Positions 1 through 7,765 are shown, counted from the stretch's first letter. The stretch is DNA of 12,620 nucleotides from GCA-2746235 sp049609225 (GCA_049609225.1 JBMYYH010000089.1:1-12620); one strand, 5' to 3'. The notes: a model not told the origin generated them from the letters alone. Program-made: numbers and translations.

Positions 1-2
1 CT

Positions 3-131
3 TCCGTGGCATGGCTGCCGACTTTCCTGCTCGACCTCGGCTACCGCGCTTTTGGGGCCGTGCGTCATTGGGTGCCGGTGAAGCAGCATGAGAGTTGCGA
101 TCATCGGCTCGGAAGTCGGATGTTGCCGTAG
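3..131 (+). CDS. 3' end of a DUF393 / DCC-family thiol-disulfide oxidoreductase-like protein (partial)
   Basis: Only the last 42 codons are in the window; the frame is open from the left edge to TAG at 129-131. The peptide contains LLDLGYRAFGAVRHWVP, then a Cys and a closing RMLP. This resembles the C-terminal tail of DUF393 (DCC1-like) proteins, which typically have a Tyr-Arg-x-x-Ala-x-x-Arg-Tyr segment followed by a Cys and end in Arg-Phe-Leu-Pro. The family's N-terminal DxxCxxC motif would lie outside the window, so any redox role is inferred from the tail alone. The stop is 9 nt before the mfd start on the same strand, so the two may be cotranscribed. A spurious open frame is possible because the piece is short. 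Confidence 0.5.
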   Translation, partial: SVAWLPTFLLDLGYRAFGAVRHWVPVKQHESCDHRLGSRMLP

Positions 132-140
132 ACTACCCCC

Positions 141-3100
141 ATGGATACGCCGGTCTCACTCCTGCGATCCACCCCGAGCTTTCAGGACCTGGCCGCCAAG
201 TGGCGTGACCAGGGGCTTCGTCGTCTGCATTGGGGTGGTCTGTGGGGATCCTCGAAAGCCTTGTTGAGCGCTGCGCTCGCCAAGGAGGAGGGGCAGCCGA
301 TGCTGGTGATCTGCGCCGATGCGCAACAGGTGGCTTTGGCGCTGGACGATCTGCAAGCCTTCGGTTGTGGCGCGGTTCCGTTTCCGGCGCGCGAGAGTTC
401 GCTTGGCACCGAAGCGGAAGTGTTGCGGGAAAGGCATCATGCGTTGACCCTGGCCGAACGCGAGGGTTTTCAAGGGGTCTTGGTCGCGCCATTGGCGGCG
501 TTGATTCAAGCCGTTCCTGCCGCGACCGAAGGTGGCGATGCGAACATGCTGCATCTCGCCGAAGGCATGACCTTGGACCCGGAAGAACTCACCAAGCAAT
601 TGGTCGACGCCGGGTTTCGTCGGGTGCCTTCGATCACGGAGGCCGGCGAGTTCGCCCGACGTGGTGACATCCTCGACTTCTATGCGCCGGCCGTCGGTGA
701 ACCACTGCGCTTGGAGTTCTTCGATGAGGAGTTGGAGAGCATGCGCGTATTCGATCTCGGCAGTCAGCGCACGCGTCATGTGTTGCGCAAAGTGGAAGTA
801 CCGCTGGCGCAGGATTTGGAGGAAGCGGCGGGTGCAGAGGATCTGTTGCCTTTGGAGCGCTTCGCCCCCACCATGCGCGTCATCGTTTGGGAACCGGCAT
901 CGGTGGAAGAACGTCGGACGCAACTGCGGTTTCTGGGGCCGCAGGCAGTCAATGCCTTGAACCGGGTGGAGAAGGATCTGCAAGCACGTCCGGTGCTCGA
1001 GGTCGCGACTTTGCCGGGTGATGATGGCACCCTGACCACCTTGAGTGTGGAGGAATATTGTCAGGGCGTGGCTCCGGGAGTGGCGGTCTTGGCACAACGC
1101 GCGGCGGAGGGTGAGAACGCGATGGTGTTGTGTTCGACCGACGCCGAGGCGGATCGTCTGCGTCAGATCTTGGAGGATGGCGGCACCAAGAAGACCACCA
1201 TGGAGTTGACCGCCGGTGGTTTGGAGCGTGGTTTCCGCATTCCGGAAGCGCGCTTGACCATCCTGCATCACCGCGAGTTCATTCCGGGACATGGATCGCA
1301 TCGTCCGAAGCCGCGACGTCGGAGGGATCATCCGACGGAAGCGATCGATTCGGTGATGGCTTTACGTCCGGGCGACTTGGTCGTGCACTTGGTGCATGGA
1401 CTGGCCTTGTTCCGCGGACTGGATGCGTCGGATGACAGTGCGTCGCAGGATGTGATCCTGTTGGAGTTTGATGGCGGCGCCGAACTGAAGGTGCCGGTGT
1501 CGCGGGTGGATCTGGTCGAGCGCTTTATTGGTGCCGGCGGTGCAAATCCGGAATTGGACCGGCTTGGCAGCGGTGCTTTTGAACGACGTCGCTCCAAGGT
1601 GGAAGCGGCGGTGGAGGATTTGGCAGCGGAGATGCTGGAAATCCAAGCCAAGCGTCAGGCGGTGCCGGGTTATGCCTTCCCCGAACCGGGCAAGGAGCAG
1701 CTGGAGTTTGAAGCCTCCTTCCCATGGGAGGACACGCCCGATCAGGCGCAGGGTACGCGCGAGATTCACGCCGACATGTCCCTGCCGCGCGCGATGGATC
1801 GCTTGCTCTGCGGTGATGTCGGTTATGGCAAGACTGAACTCGCGGCGCGCATTGCTTTCCGCGCGATCGTGGAAGGCAAGCAAGTGGCGCTGCTGGTGCC
1901 GACGACTGTATTGGCCGAACAGCATTGGCGTTCGCTGCGTCAACGCTTCGCCGATTGGCCGATCGAGATCGCCACCCTGAGTCGCTTGGTGCCGCCGGCC
2001 AAACGCAAAGAGACCCTCGCCGGCCTGGCCGATGGTTCGATCGACTTCGTCATCGGTACGCATCGCATCCTGTCCAAGGATGTGCAGTTTCAGGATCTTG
2101 GCCTGGTCATCATCGACGAGGAACAACGTTTCGGCGTGCGCCACAAGGAAATGTTGAAGCGCAAGCGCGCGCAGGTCGACGTGCTCACCCTCACCGCCAC
2201 GCCAGTGCCGCGCACCTTGCACATGGCAATGGCCGGTATCCGCGACATCACTTCGCTCTCGACCGCGCCGGTCGGGCGCCAAGAAGTGCACACCGAGATT
2301 CGTTACGACGATGAAAGCGCGATGGTCGCCGAAGTGTTGCGTCGGGAGTTGGCGCGCGGCGGTCAGGTGTTTTTCCTGCACAATCGCGTGAAGTCCTTGG
2401 AGCTGACCGCAACGCGGCTGCAACGTCTGGTGCCCGAAGCCAAGATCGTCACTGGCCATGGACAGATGGATCCGAAGGAGCTGGAGAAGGTGATGCTGCA
2501 GTTCGTGCGCGGCGAGGCCGACATCCTGTGCGCCACCACCATCATCGAGAGTGGTTTGGATATTCCCAATGCCAACACCATCCTGGTGGACCAGGCGCAG
2601 CGTCATGGATTGGCCGACCTGCATCAACTCCGCGGTCGCGTCGGACGCTCGGACAAACGCGGTTACTGCTACCTGCTCATCCCCCGCGGCAAACCTCTGC
2701 CGCTGGATGCCCGACGTCGGTTGAAGGCGATCGAGGAGATGAAATACCTCGGCGCTGGATTCCAACTTGCCATGCGCGACCTCGAGATCCGCGGCGCCGG
2801 CAACTTGCTGGGCTCGGAGCAAAGTGGGCATATCAATGCCGTCGGTTATGAGACCTACCGACGTCTGCTGGCGGCTGCGGTGGCTCGACTCAAGCGTCAG
2901 AGCCAAGTGCAGGCGAGTGGATTGGATCCGGCATGTGATCTGGCACTCGGCGTGGATGCAGCCCTGAGTCCGGAGTTCGTGCCGGATGAGGAGATTCGTC
3001 TGCAGTTACTGCGGGAACTGGATCGCGTCCGCAAGGAAGAGGAGATCGATGCGGTACTGGAAGCCGTCCGCGATCGCTTCGGGCCACCTCCAAAGGAACT

Positions 3101-3395
3101 CGAACGCCTGGCGCAATTGTTTTTCCTCAAGCACCGGCTCGGCGCGCTCGGCCTGGATTCCCTGCAACGCGTCGGCGATCACCTCGTATGTAGCCTGCGC
3201 GATGCACGCCAATTCGAGAAAGCAATCAGCGAGCAGGAGATCGATCTACGCGTCCTGACGGCCAGGAAGGCCCTTTGGATGCTGCCGAAGGCGTCCGCCA
3301 GCCCAGAAGAAGTGCTCGATCTCGTGTTCCAGACAGCGATTGCTTGCCGCATCCATCGGAAACGGCGAAAATCCCCGCGACGGACATCATCATGA
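141..3395 (+). CDS. mfd: Transcription-repair coupling factor Mfd
   Basis: Mfd is a DNA translocase that removes RNA polymerase stalled at lesions and recruits UvrA for nucleotide excision repair in the cytoplasm. The 1084-residue product is slightly shorter than E. coli Mfd (1148). In order it shows: a UvrB-homology/UvrA-binding region, about 10-300, including FARRGDILDFY and LEFFDEELESMRVFD; a CarD-like RNA polymerase-interacting domain starting near M406 (LRPGDLVVHLVHG); a RecG-like superfamily 2 motor with Walker A GDVGYGKTE (558-566), DEEQ box (659-662), TATP (685-688) and motif VI QLRGRVGR (829-836); and a C-terminal TRCF domain, about 940-1060. All motor motifs are intact. ATG 141 gives the full N-terminal domain; no Shine-Dalgarno is visible, and a TAGACT hexamer lies at 129-134. 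Its TGA overlaps the next gene's ATG. Leucine is often TTG in the 5' half, unlike the downstream genes. Confidence 0.97.
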   Translation: MDTPVSLLRSTPSFQDLAAKWRDQGLRRLHWGGLWGSSKALLSAALAKEEGQPMLVICADAQQVALALDDLQAFGCGAVPFPARESSLGTEAEVLRERHHALTLAEREGFQGVLVAPLAALIQAVPAATEGGDANMLHLAEGMTLDPEELTKQLVDAGFRRVPSITEAGEFARRGDILDFYAPAVGEPLRLEFFDEELESMRVFDLGSQRTRHVLRKVEVPLAQDLEEAAGAEDLLPLERFAPTMRVIVWEPASVEERRTQLRFLGPQAVNALNRVEKDLQARPVLEVATLPGDDGTLTTLSVEEYCQGVAPGVAVLAQRAAEGENAMVLCSTDAEADRLRQILEDGGTKKTTMELTAGGLERGFRIPEARLTILHHREFIPGHGSHRPKPRRRRDHPTEAIDSVMALRPGDLVVHLVHGLALFRGLDASDDSASQDVILLEFDGGAELKVPVSRVDLVERFIGAGGANPELDRLGSGAFERRRSKVEAAVEDLAAEMLEIQAKRQAVPGYAFPEPGKEQLEFEASFPWEDTPDQAQGTREIHADMSLPRAMDRLLCGDVGYGKTELAARIAFRAIVEGKQVALLVPTTVLAEQHWRSLRQRFADWPIEIATLSRLVPPAKRKETLAGLADGSIDFVIGTHRILSKDVQFQDLGLVIIDEEQRFGVRHKEMLKRKRAQVDVLTLTATPVPRTLHMAMAGIRDITSLSTAPVGRQEVHTEIRYDDESAMVAEVLRRELARGGQVFFLHNRVKSLELTATRLQRLVPEAKIVTGHGQMDPKELEKVMLQFVRGEADILCATTIIESGLDIPNANTILVDQAQRHGLADLHQLRGRVGRSDKRGYCYLLIPRGKPLPLDARRRLKAIEEMKYLGAGFQLAMRDLEIRGAGNLLGSEQSGHINAVGYETYRRLLAAAVARLKRQSQVQASGLDPACDLALGVDAALSPEFVPDEEIRLQLLRELDRVRKEEEIDAVLEAVRDRFGPPPKELERLAQLFFLKHRLGALGLDSLQRVGDHLVCSLRDARQFEKAISEQEIDLRVLTARKALWMLPKASASPEEVLDLVFQTAIACRIHRKRRKSPRRTSS

Positions 3396-4435
3396 AGCTC
3401 CTCTCCACACTTCTGCTCCTGCCTTGCCTGGCCCCCGCCGCCCAAGCCCAGGAGGAAGAGGCCTCGTTCTCCGAGCCTCAAGTCCTTGATATGGCCCTGG
3501 TCATCATCAACGATTCGATCCTCACCACCTCGATGCTGGATCGCCAAGTGCGGCGCCTTTTGGTTGCCAATCCGGGGATTTCCGTCCCCGAGGCCAACAG
3601 TCACGCCCTCACCAGCGGCGTGCGTAAGATCTTATTCGAAGAGACGTTCCAGCAGCTGGGCTTCGATGAGGGCCTGCTCGATCCACAGATCAACCTGCGC
3701 ATCGAACAGATGATTCTGGAAGATGGCTCCCGCGCCAGCCTCGAAGAAGCCCTGCTGCGCGATGGTTATCAAAGCATTGAGGAGTTCCGCCTCGATCTGC
3801 GCGACTCCTTTGTGCAGAACACGGTGGCCGGCGTGCTTGGAGGGCGGATCCCGAGCCCCAATCAGGGTATTCGCACCCTTGCGGCCCCCACCCCGACCGA
3901 AATCCGCCACGCCTACGACACCGAGGAAGGATTCCGCCACCGCCCAAGTTCGCTGCAGTGGTCGCGCCTGACTTTTCACAACCTGCGCGGCAAGCGCAAC
4001 CATCATGTGCGCGCCGAAGAGGTCATCCGTGGCCTCGAGGATGGCAGCCTGACCACGGCCCAAGCCCTCAAGCTGGCCGACAAGGAGACCACCAACACCT
4101 CGATCTCCCCCAATCAGCGCACCGACATCATTGAATTCCTCGAAAATGCCGCCGAGGGCGACACCATGAACCTCTCGGTTCCCTCCGGGAATAGCGCCAT
4201 GGTCCTGGTGGTCCTAGGCCGCACAGAGGCTCAAGACTTCACATTCGAGGAAGCGCAACTCACTATCACCAACGCACTTACGGCGCAGAACCAGGATAAA
4301 GCCGTGATGGCTGCGCTGAGCGAGCTATACCAAGGATCCTACGTTTGGGTGAATTCTGAAATTCCAGGTCTGGAAGATTCCCTCGAACACACCTTCGGCG
4401 GCGGAAAAAGCAGCTCCGAGTCGGAAGAACTGTAG
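3392..4435 (+). CDS. Exported SurA-like peptidyl-prolyl isomerase/chaperone-like protein
   Basis: A 347-residue exported protein resembling SurA/PrsA-type foldases, which help envelope proteins fold outside the cytoplasm. The signal peptide is MKLLSTLLLLPCLAPAAQA, with likely cleavage after AQA at 19. Next comes a SurA_N-like helical region, about 30-185, opening with the family-typical ALVIINDSILTTSMLDRQV. The following segment, about 190-310, has the parvulin pattern (EIRHAYD, an S-x-x-W-x-x-L strand, a helix ending in GSLTTAQALKLAD, then TFEEAQLTITNAL). It is divergent, so isomerase activity is uncertain. The tail is low-complexity (GGGKSSSESEEL). I chose ATG 3392, which overlaps the mfd stop as ATGA, over an in-frame upstream ATG at 3275. 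That longer start would add 39 non-signal residues inside mfd. Overlap suggests translational coupling to mfd. Confidence 0.72.
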   Translation: MKLLSTLLLLPCLAPAAQAQEEEASFSEPQVLDMALVIINDSILTTSMLDRQVRRLLVANPGISVPEANSHALTSGVRKILFEETFQQLGFDEGLLDPQINLRIEQMILEDGSRASLEEALLRDGYQSIEEFRLDLRDSFVQNTVAGVLGGRIPSPNQGIRTLAAPTPTEIRHAYDTEEGFRHRPSSLQWSRLTFHNLRGKRNHHVRAEEVIRGLEDGSLTTAQALKLADKETTNTSISPNQRTDIIEFLENAAEGDTMNLSVPSGNSAMVLVVLGRTEAQDFTFEEAQLTITNALTAQNQDKAVMAALSELYQGSYVWVNSEIPGLEDSLEHTFGGGKSSSESEEL

Positions 4436-4489
4436 AATAATCGCCGCTTCGTGCGAACCGCGTCCCGGGTTCCGCGTTGTCCCATTGCC

Positions 4490-6073
4490 ATGACGGAATA
4501 CCACCCTGAACTCACCGATTACGAGTACCACCGTCCGTGGGAGCAAGAGCACACCTTCAACGATGTGCTCGCTGAACAGCTCCGCCGTGCTCCGTACATC
4601 ATCGCTTCCATCGTCGTGCACTTCCTGATCGGCCTCATTGTGGCCGGCATCATGGTGCTCACCGGTGGAGATGAATCCACTCCGCCTCAGCTCGTCGCGG
4701 CCCCGCCGCCCCCTCCCCCCGAAGTGGAGGAAGAGGAAGAGCCTGAAGAGGAAATCATCGAGGAGATCGTTGAGGAGCCTGTCATCGTGGAATCCGAGCT
4801 CGAGGAAGTCGTCGAGCAGGAAACCCTCGAGGAGACCGGTGACCCTGACATGAACGCCGACTCGGCCTTTGACTCCGACCAGTGGAACAACGACGTCGGC
4901 CTGGGTGGCGGCGCCGGTGGCAAGATGGGCGGCCGTGGTGGCCGTGGTGGTAAAGGCGGTCGCAGCAAGCAGGAAGCTGCTGTGCTCGACGCCCTCAAGT
5001 GGCTCAAGGATCACCAGTCCTCTGGTGGTTTCTGGGACTCTGATGAGTTCATGTACAACGATGTCTACCCGGACAAGCCGCAGTCGGATGGCCACGGCAA
5101 CCCGGTCAACGACGTCGGCCTGACTGGCCTCGCACTGCTCGCCTTCTTGGGTAACAACCACACCCTCGCACAAGGTAAGTACAAGAACGTGGTCTCCGAG
5201 GGCATCAACTGGCTCAAGGAAGTCCAGCAGGACAGCGGCCTCTTCGGTGAGGATGTCGGTAACCCGACCCTCTACAACCACTCCATCGCCACCATGGCCA
5301 TGGGTGAGGCTTACTACTTCAGTAACCAGACTCCGGTGCTGAAGCGTCCGATGAAGAATGCGGTCAAGGTGATCGTCAACGCCCGTAACAACTACGGTGC
5401 ATGGCGCTACGACCTCGAGCCGAACGGTGACAACGATTCGTCGATCACCGGCTGGATGGTCTTCGCCCTGAAGACTGCCGAGGACAACAAGATCGCGATC
5501 GACCACGCTGCCTACGAAGGAGCCGAGACTTGGTTCGCCTCCATGGAGGATAAGAACACGGGTCGTACTGGTTATGCCTGGGGCGATGGCGGTGGCGGAC
5601 CTGGTTCGCTTCCTTCCCGTCCACCACAGTACATCGAGAAGTTCCCGGCCGAGAAGTCGGAGTCGCTCACCGCAGTGGCCCTGCTCTCCCGCATCTTCAT
5701 GACCGACACCAAGACGGTGAAGTCGATGAAGGATCATCCGAACTACGAGATGATGAAGAAGCAGGCCGACCTGATCGCTTCCAAGCTCCCGAAATGGGAC
5801 GAGGATGATGGTTCGATCGACATGTACTACTGGTACTACGGAACCTTCGCCATGAACCAGTGGGGTGATACGCACTGGAAGAACTGGAAGAAGGCGATCG
5901 AGCAGGCTCTGCTGCCGAACCAGCGTCGTGAAGATAAGGAAGACAACTTCTTCGGTTCCTGGGACCCAGCCGGTCCTTGGGGTGAGGAAGGTGGCCGTGT
6001 CTACTCGACCGCAATCTGCGCCCTGATGCTCGAGGTGTACTACCGTTACGCCAAGGTGCTCGGCGCTCGCTAA
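4490..6073 (+). CDS. Membrane-anchored prenyltransferase/squalene-cyclase-repeat (alpha/alpha-toroid) protein, copy 1
   Basis: A 527-residue protein of unknown function. It has a short cytoplasmic N-terminus with HTFNDVLAEQLRRAPY (21-36), one transmembrane helix (about 36-57), a TonB-like stretch of six prolines (72-77) leading into a Glu-rich segment (78-120), FDSDQWNN (127-134), a Gly/Arg linker (137-158), and an alpha/alpha-toroid domain (about 160-525). The toroid carries QW-like motifs: QSSGGFW (176-182), QQDSGLF (246-252), and FFGSWDPAGPWG plus GGRVYSTA near the end. The class II cyclase DxDD acid motif is represented only by DNDSS (314-318), so cyclase activity is doubtful. I chose ATG 4490; GTG 4451 is an in-frame alternative and neither has a clear Shine-Dalgarno. 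A TAGAAT hexamer at 4433-4438 could be a -10 element. Codon use is strongly biased (23 TAC against 1 TAT), suggesting high expression. A terminator follows. Confidence 0.82.
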   Translation: MTEYHPELTDYEYHRPWEQEHTFNDVLAEQLRRAPYIIASIVVHFLIGLIVAGIMVLTGGDESTPPQLVAAPPPPPPEVEEEEEPEEEIIEEIVEEPVIVESELEEVVEQETLEETGDPDMNADSAFDSDQWNNDVGLGGGAGGKMGGRGGRGGKGGRSKQEAAVLDALKWLKDHQSSGGFWDSDEFMYNDVYPDKPQSDGHGNPVNDVGLTGLALLAFLGNNHTLAQGKYKNVVSEGINWLKEVQQDSGLFGEDVGNPTLYNHSIATMAMGEAYYFSNQTPVLKRPMKNAVKVIVNARNNYGAWRYDLEPNGDNDSSITGWMVFALKTAEDNKIAIDHAAYEGAETWFASMEDKNTGRTGYAWGDGGGGPGSLPSRPPQYIEKFPAEKSESLTAVALLSRIFMTDTKTVKSMKDHPNYEMMKKQADLIASKLPKWDEDDGSIDMYYWYYGTFAMNQWGDTHWKNWKKAIEQALLPNQRREDKEDNFFGSWDPAGPWGEEGGRVYSTAICALMLEVYYRYAKVLGAR

Positions 6074-6074
6074 A

Positions 6075-6089
6075 CGGAAATCATTTCCG
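6075..6089 (+). other. Small perfect hairpin CGGAAA-TCA-TTTCCG directly after the stop of copy 1
   Basis: A 6-bp perfect inverted repeat with a TCA triloop begins 2 nt after the TAA at 6071-6073. It sits 4 nt upstream of the larger terminator hairpin, which also has a TCA loop. It may protect the 3' end of the mRNA or act with the terminator; alone it is short. Confidence 0.4.
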
Positions 6090-6093
6090 CACG

Positions 6094-6130
6094 AACCGGG
6101 GGAACGACTCAGTCGTTCCCCCGGTTTTCT
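6094..6130 (+). terminator. Rho-independent terminator after toroid copy 1
   Basis: A perfect 15-bp stem pairs AACCGGGGGAACGAC (6094-6108) with its exact reverse complement (6112-6126) across a TCA loop, followed by TTCT. The U tract is short but the stem is very stable and GC-rich. It lies 20 nt past the stop of copy 1, which should cut most readthrough into copies 2 and 3. Confidence 0.85.
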
Positions 6131-6151
6131 ATTCTATGGACATGTCTAGTG

Positions 6152-6187
6152 AGAAAGATTCGGAATTGGTGAACCGAAAAACTTTCT
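6152..6187 (+). other. Imperfect hairpin in the leader of toroid copy 2
   Basis: AGAAAG (6152-6157) pairs with CTTTCT (6182-6187), and TTCGG (6159-6163) pairs with CCGAA (6174-6178), leaving a 10-nt loop and a small internal bulge. It ends about 14 nt before the Shine-Dalgarno of copy 2. It has no U tract, so it is not a terminator. It could stabilise the leader or be chance. Confidence 0.25.
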
Positions 6188-6201
6188 GAACGCACACGCA
6201 G

Positions 6202-6207
6202 AAGGGG
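6202..6207 (+). promoter_or_regulatory. Shine-Dalgarno site fixing the GTG start of toroid copy 2
   Basis: AAGGGG lies 5 nt before GTG 6213 and 17 nt before the in-frame ATG 6225, so it favours GTG. It is one of the few convincing ribosome binding sites in this window. Confidence 0.6.
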
Positions 6208-6212
6208 TCGTT

Positions 6213-7757
6213 GTGCGAAGTGTCATGTATGAGACCCACACCTTCGATGATGTCCTCGGCGAACAACTTCGCCGTGCCCCGTATCTGATCGCCTCGCTTG
6301 CGGCACACTTCCTCTTGTGTCTCATGGTCATGGGCATCCTGATCCTGAAAAAGGAGGAGGTCCACGCACCGCCGATGCTGGTTGCGGAAGCCCCGCCTCC
6401 TCCACCGGAAGTGGAGAAGATGCCGGAAGATCCGCTTGATCCAGTGATCGATCCGATCGACGAGCCGGTGGTCGTGGAGACTCCATTGGACCAGAGCGAT
6501 GACCAGGAGTTGGACACCCTCGCAGACCCCAACCAATCGAATGCCGAATCGCCTTTTGACTCCGAGCAGTGGAACAACAATCCTGGCTTAGGCGGAGGTG
6601 CGGGCGGAAATGCGGGCGGCCGTGGCAGTGGCAGCGGCGGACGTCCCTCCCAGAGTGAGAAAGCCGTGCGCAATGGATTGCAGTGGCTCGCCGATCACCA
6701 GGACCCGAATGGCTATTGGGATTCGGATGAGTTCATGCACCACGATCGTTATCCAGACAAGCCGTCGAGCACCGATGGTGGTAACCCGGTGAATGATGTC
6801 GGGCTGAGTGGATTGGCGTTGCTCGCCTTCATGGGCAATGGTGAGACTGCGCAGAAAGGGGATTACCAGCAGAACGTCGGCGATGGCATTCAATGGTTAC
6901 GCGATGTGCAACGGGACGACGGCCTCTTCGGTGATGAAGTCGGCAACCCCACCCTCTACAACCATGCGATCGCGACCATGGTGATGGGCGAGGCCTACCG
7001 GTCAAGCAATCAGTCCTTGATCCTGAAGCCGAACATGAAGGATGCGCTGCGCGTGATCCATAAGGCGCGCAATGACTACGGCGCTTGGCGCTACGACTTG
7101 GAGGCCAATGGCGATAACGATAGTTCCATCACCGGATGGATGGTGTTCGCCTTGAAGACCGCGGAGGACAATGATCTTGCGGTGGATCACGGTGCCTACG
7201 CAGGTGCCGATAACTGGTTCGCGTCGATCGAAGACAAGAACACCGCGCGCACCGGCTATGCATGGGGTGCGAATGGGGGTGGCGTGGGGAGTGGCTCTTC
7301 GCGCCCACCGGAGTATGTCGAGAAGTTCCCGGCGCAGAAATCGGAGGCGCTGACCGCAGTGGCTTTGTTGTCGCGCATCTTCATGACCGACAGCAAGGAG
7401 GTGAAGCGTTGGAAGGATCACCCGCAATACGACTTGATGAAGCGTCAGGCGGATCTGATCGCATCGAAGCCACCTCGTTGGGATGAGAATGATGGCTCCA
7501 TCGACATGTACTACTGGTACTACGGCACCTATGCGCTCAACCAGTGGGGCGGTTCACATTGGAAGAGTTGGAAGAAGGCGATTGAACATGCGCTGATTCC
7601 GAACCAGCGCTTGGAGGACAAGGAAGACAACTTCTACGGCTCTTGGGATCCGGTTGGGCCTTGGGGTCAAGAAGGCGGGCGCGTCTACTCCACTGCGATC
7701 GGCACGTTGATTCTTGAGGTCTACTATCGTTATGCCCATGTCTTGGGCGCACGCTAG
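6213..7757 (+). CDS. Membrane-anchored prenyltransferase/squalene-cyclase-repeat (alpha/alpha-toroid) protein, copy 2
   Basis: A 514-residue paralogue of the preceding gene, colinear over its whole length. It has the cytoplasmic motif HTFDDVLGEQLRRAPY (9-24), one transmembrane helix (about 24-45), a five-proline run (61-65), an acidic Pro-containing stalk, FDSEQWNN (115-122), a Gly/Ser linker, then the toroid. QW-like motifs are QDPNGYW (163-169) and QRDDGLF; DNDSS (301-305) is kept, as are FYGSWDPVGPWG and GGRVYSTA. The C-terminal 85 residues are about 80% identical to copy 1 by eye. Codon use is clearly less biased than copy 1 (14 TAC, 9 TAT), which argues for lower expression. The GTG start is chosen from the Shine-Dalgarno at 6202-6207. 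Copy 3 starts only 8 nt after its stop, so the two probably form an operon. Function is unknown. Confidence 0.82.
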   Translation: MRSVMYETHTFDDVLGEQLRRAPYLIASLAAHFLLCLMVMGILILKKEEVHAPPMLVAEAPPPPPEVEKMPEDPLDPVIDPIDEPVVVETPLDQSDDQELDTLADPNQSNAESPFDSEQWNNNPGLGGGAGGNAGGRGSGSGGRPSQSEKAVRNGLQWLADHQDPNGYWDSDEFMHHDRYPDKPSSTDGGNPVNDVGLSGLALLAFMGNGETAQKGDYQQNVGDGIQWLRDVQRDDGLFGDEVGNPTLYNHAIATMVMGEAYRSSNQSLILKPNMKDALRVIHKARNDYGAWRYDLEANGDNDSSITGWMVFALKTAEDNDLAVDHGAYAGADNWFASIEDKNTARTGYAWGANGGGVGSGSSRPPEYVEKFPAQKSEALTAVALLSRIFMTDSKEVKRWKDHPQYDLMKRQADLIASKPPRWDENDGSIDMYYWYYGTYALNQWGGSHWKSWKKAIEHALIPNQRLEDKEDNFYGSWDPVGPWGQEGGRVYSTAIGTLILEVYYRYAHVLGAR

Positions 7758-7765
7758 GTGAGGCG

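Noticed and set aside
1362..2906. Long open frames on the minus strand opposite mfd (also 156-1331)
   Set aside because: They are shadows of the GC-rich mfd coding sequence; mfd has every family motif intact and no independent evidence supports the antisense frames.
3275..3391. Earlier ATG for the SurA-like gene
   Set aside because: It would place 39 residues without signal character before a clean signal peptide and would overlap mfd by 121 nt. ATG 3392 gives a normal exported protein.
4451..4489. Upstream GTG start for toroid copy 1
   Set aside because: No ribosome binding site supports it and the extra 13 residues have no counterpart in copy 2. It remains possible because ATG 4490 also lacks a Shine-Dalgarno.
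4915..4965. Gly-codon-rich stretch as a DNA repeat array or CRISPR-like element
   Set aside because: It is in frame, encodes the Gly/Arg linker and has no spacer-repeat structure. No CRISPR array, tRNA, rRNA or insertion sequence was seen anywhere in the window.
4325..5875. Long open frame on the minus strand (516 codons)
   Set aside because: It lies antisense to toroid copy 1, is rich in Val, Leu and His in a way expected from reverse reading of biased codons, and shows no recognisable domain. The plus-strand frame has clear homologous paralogues.
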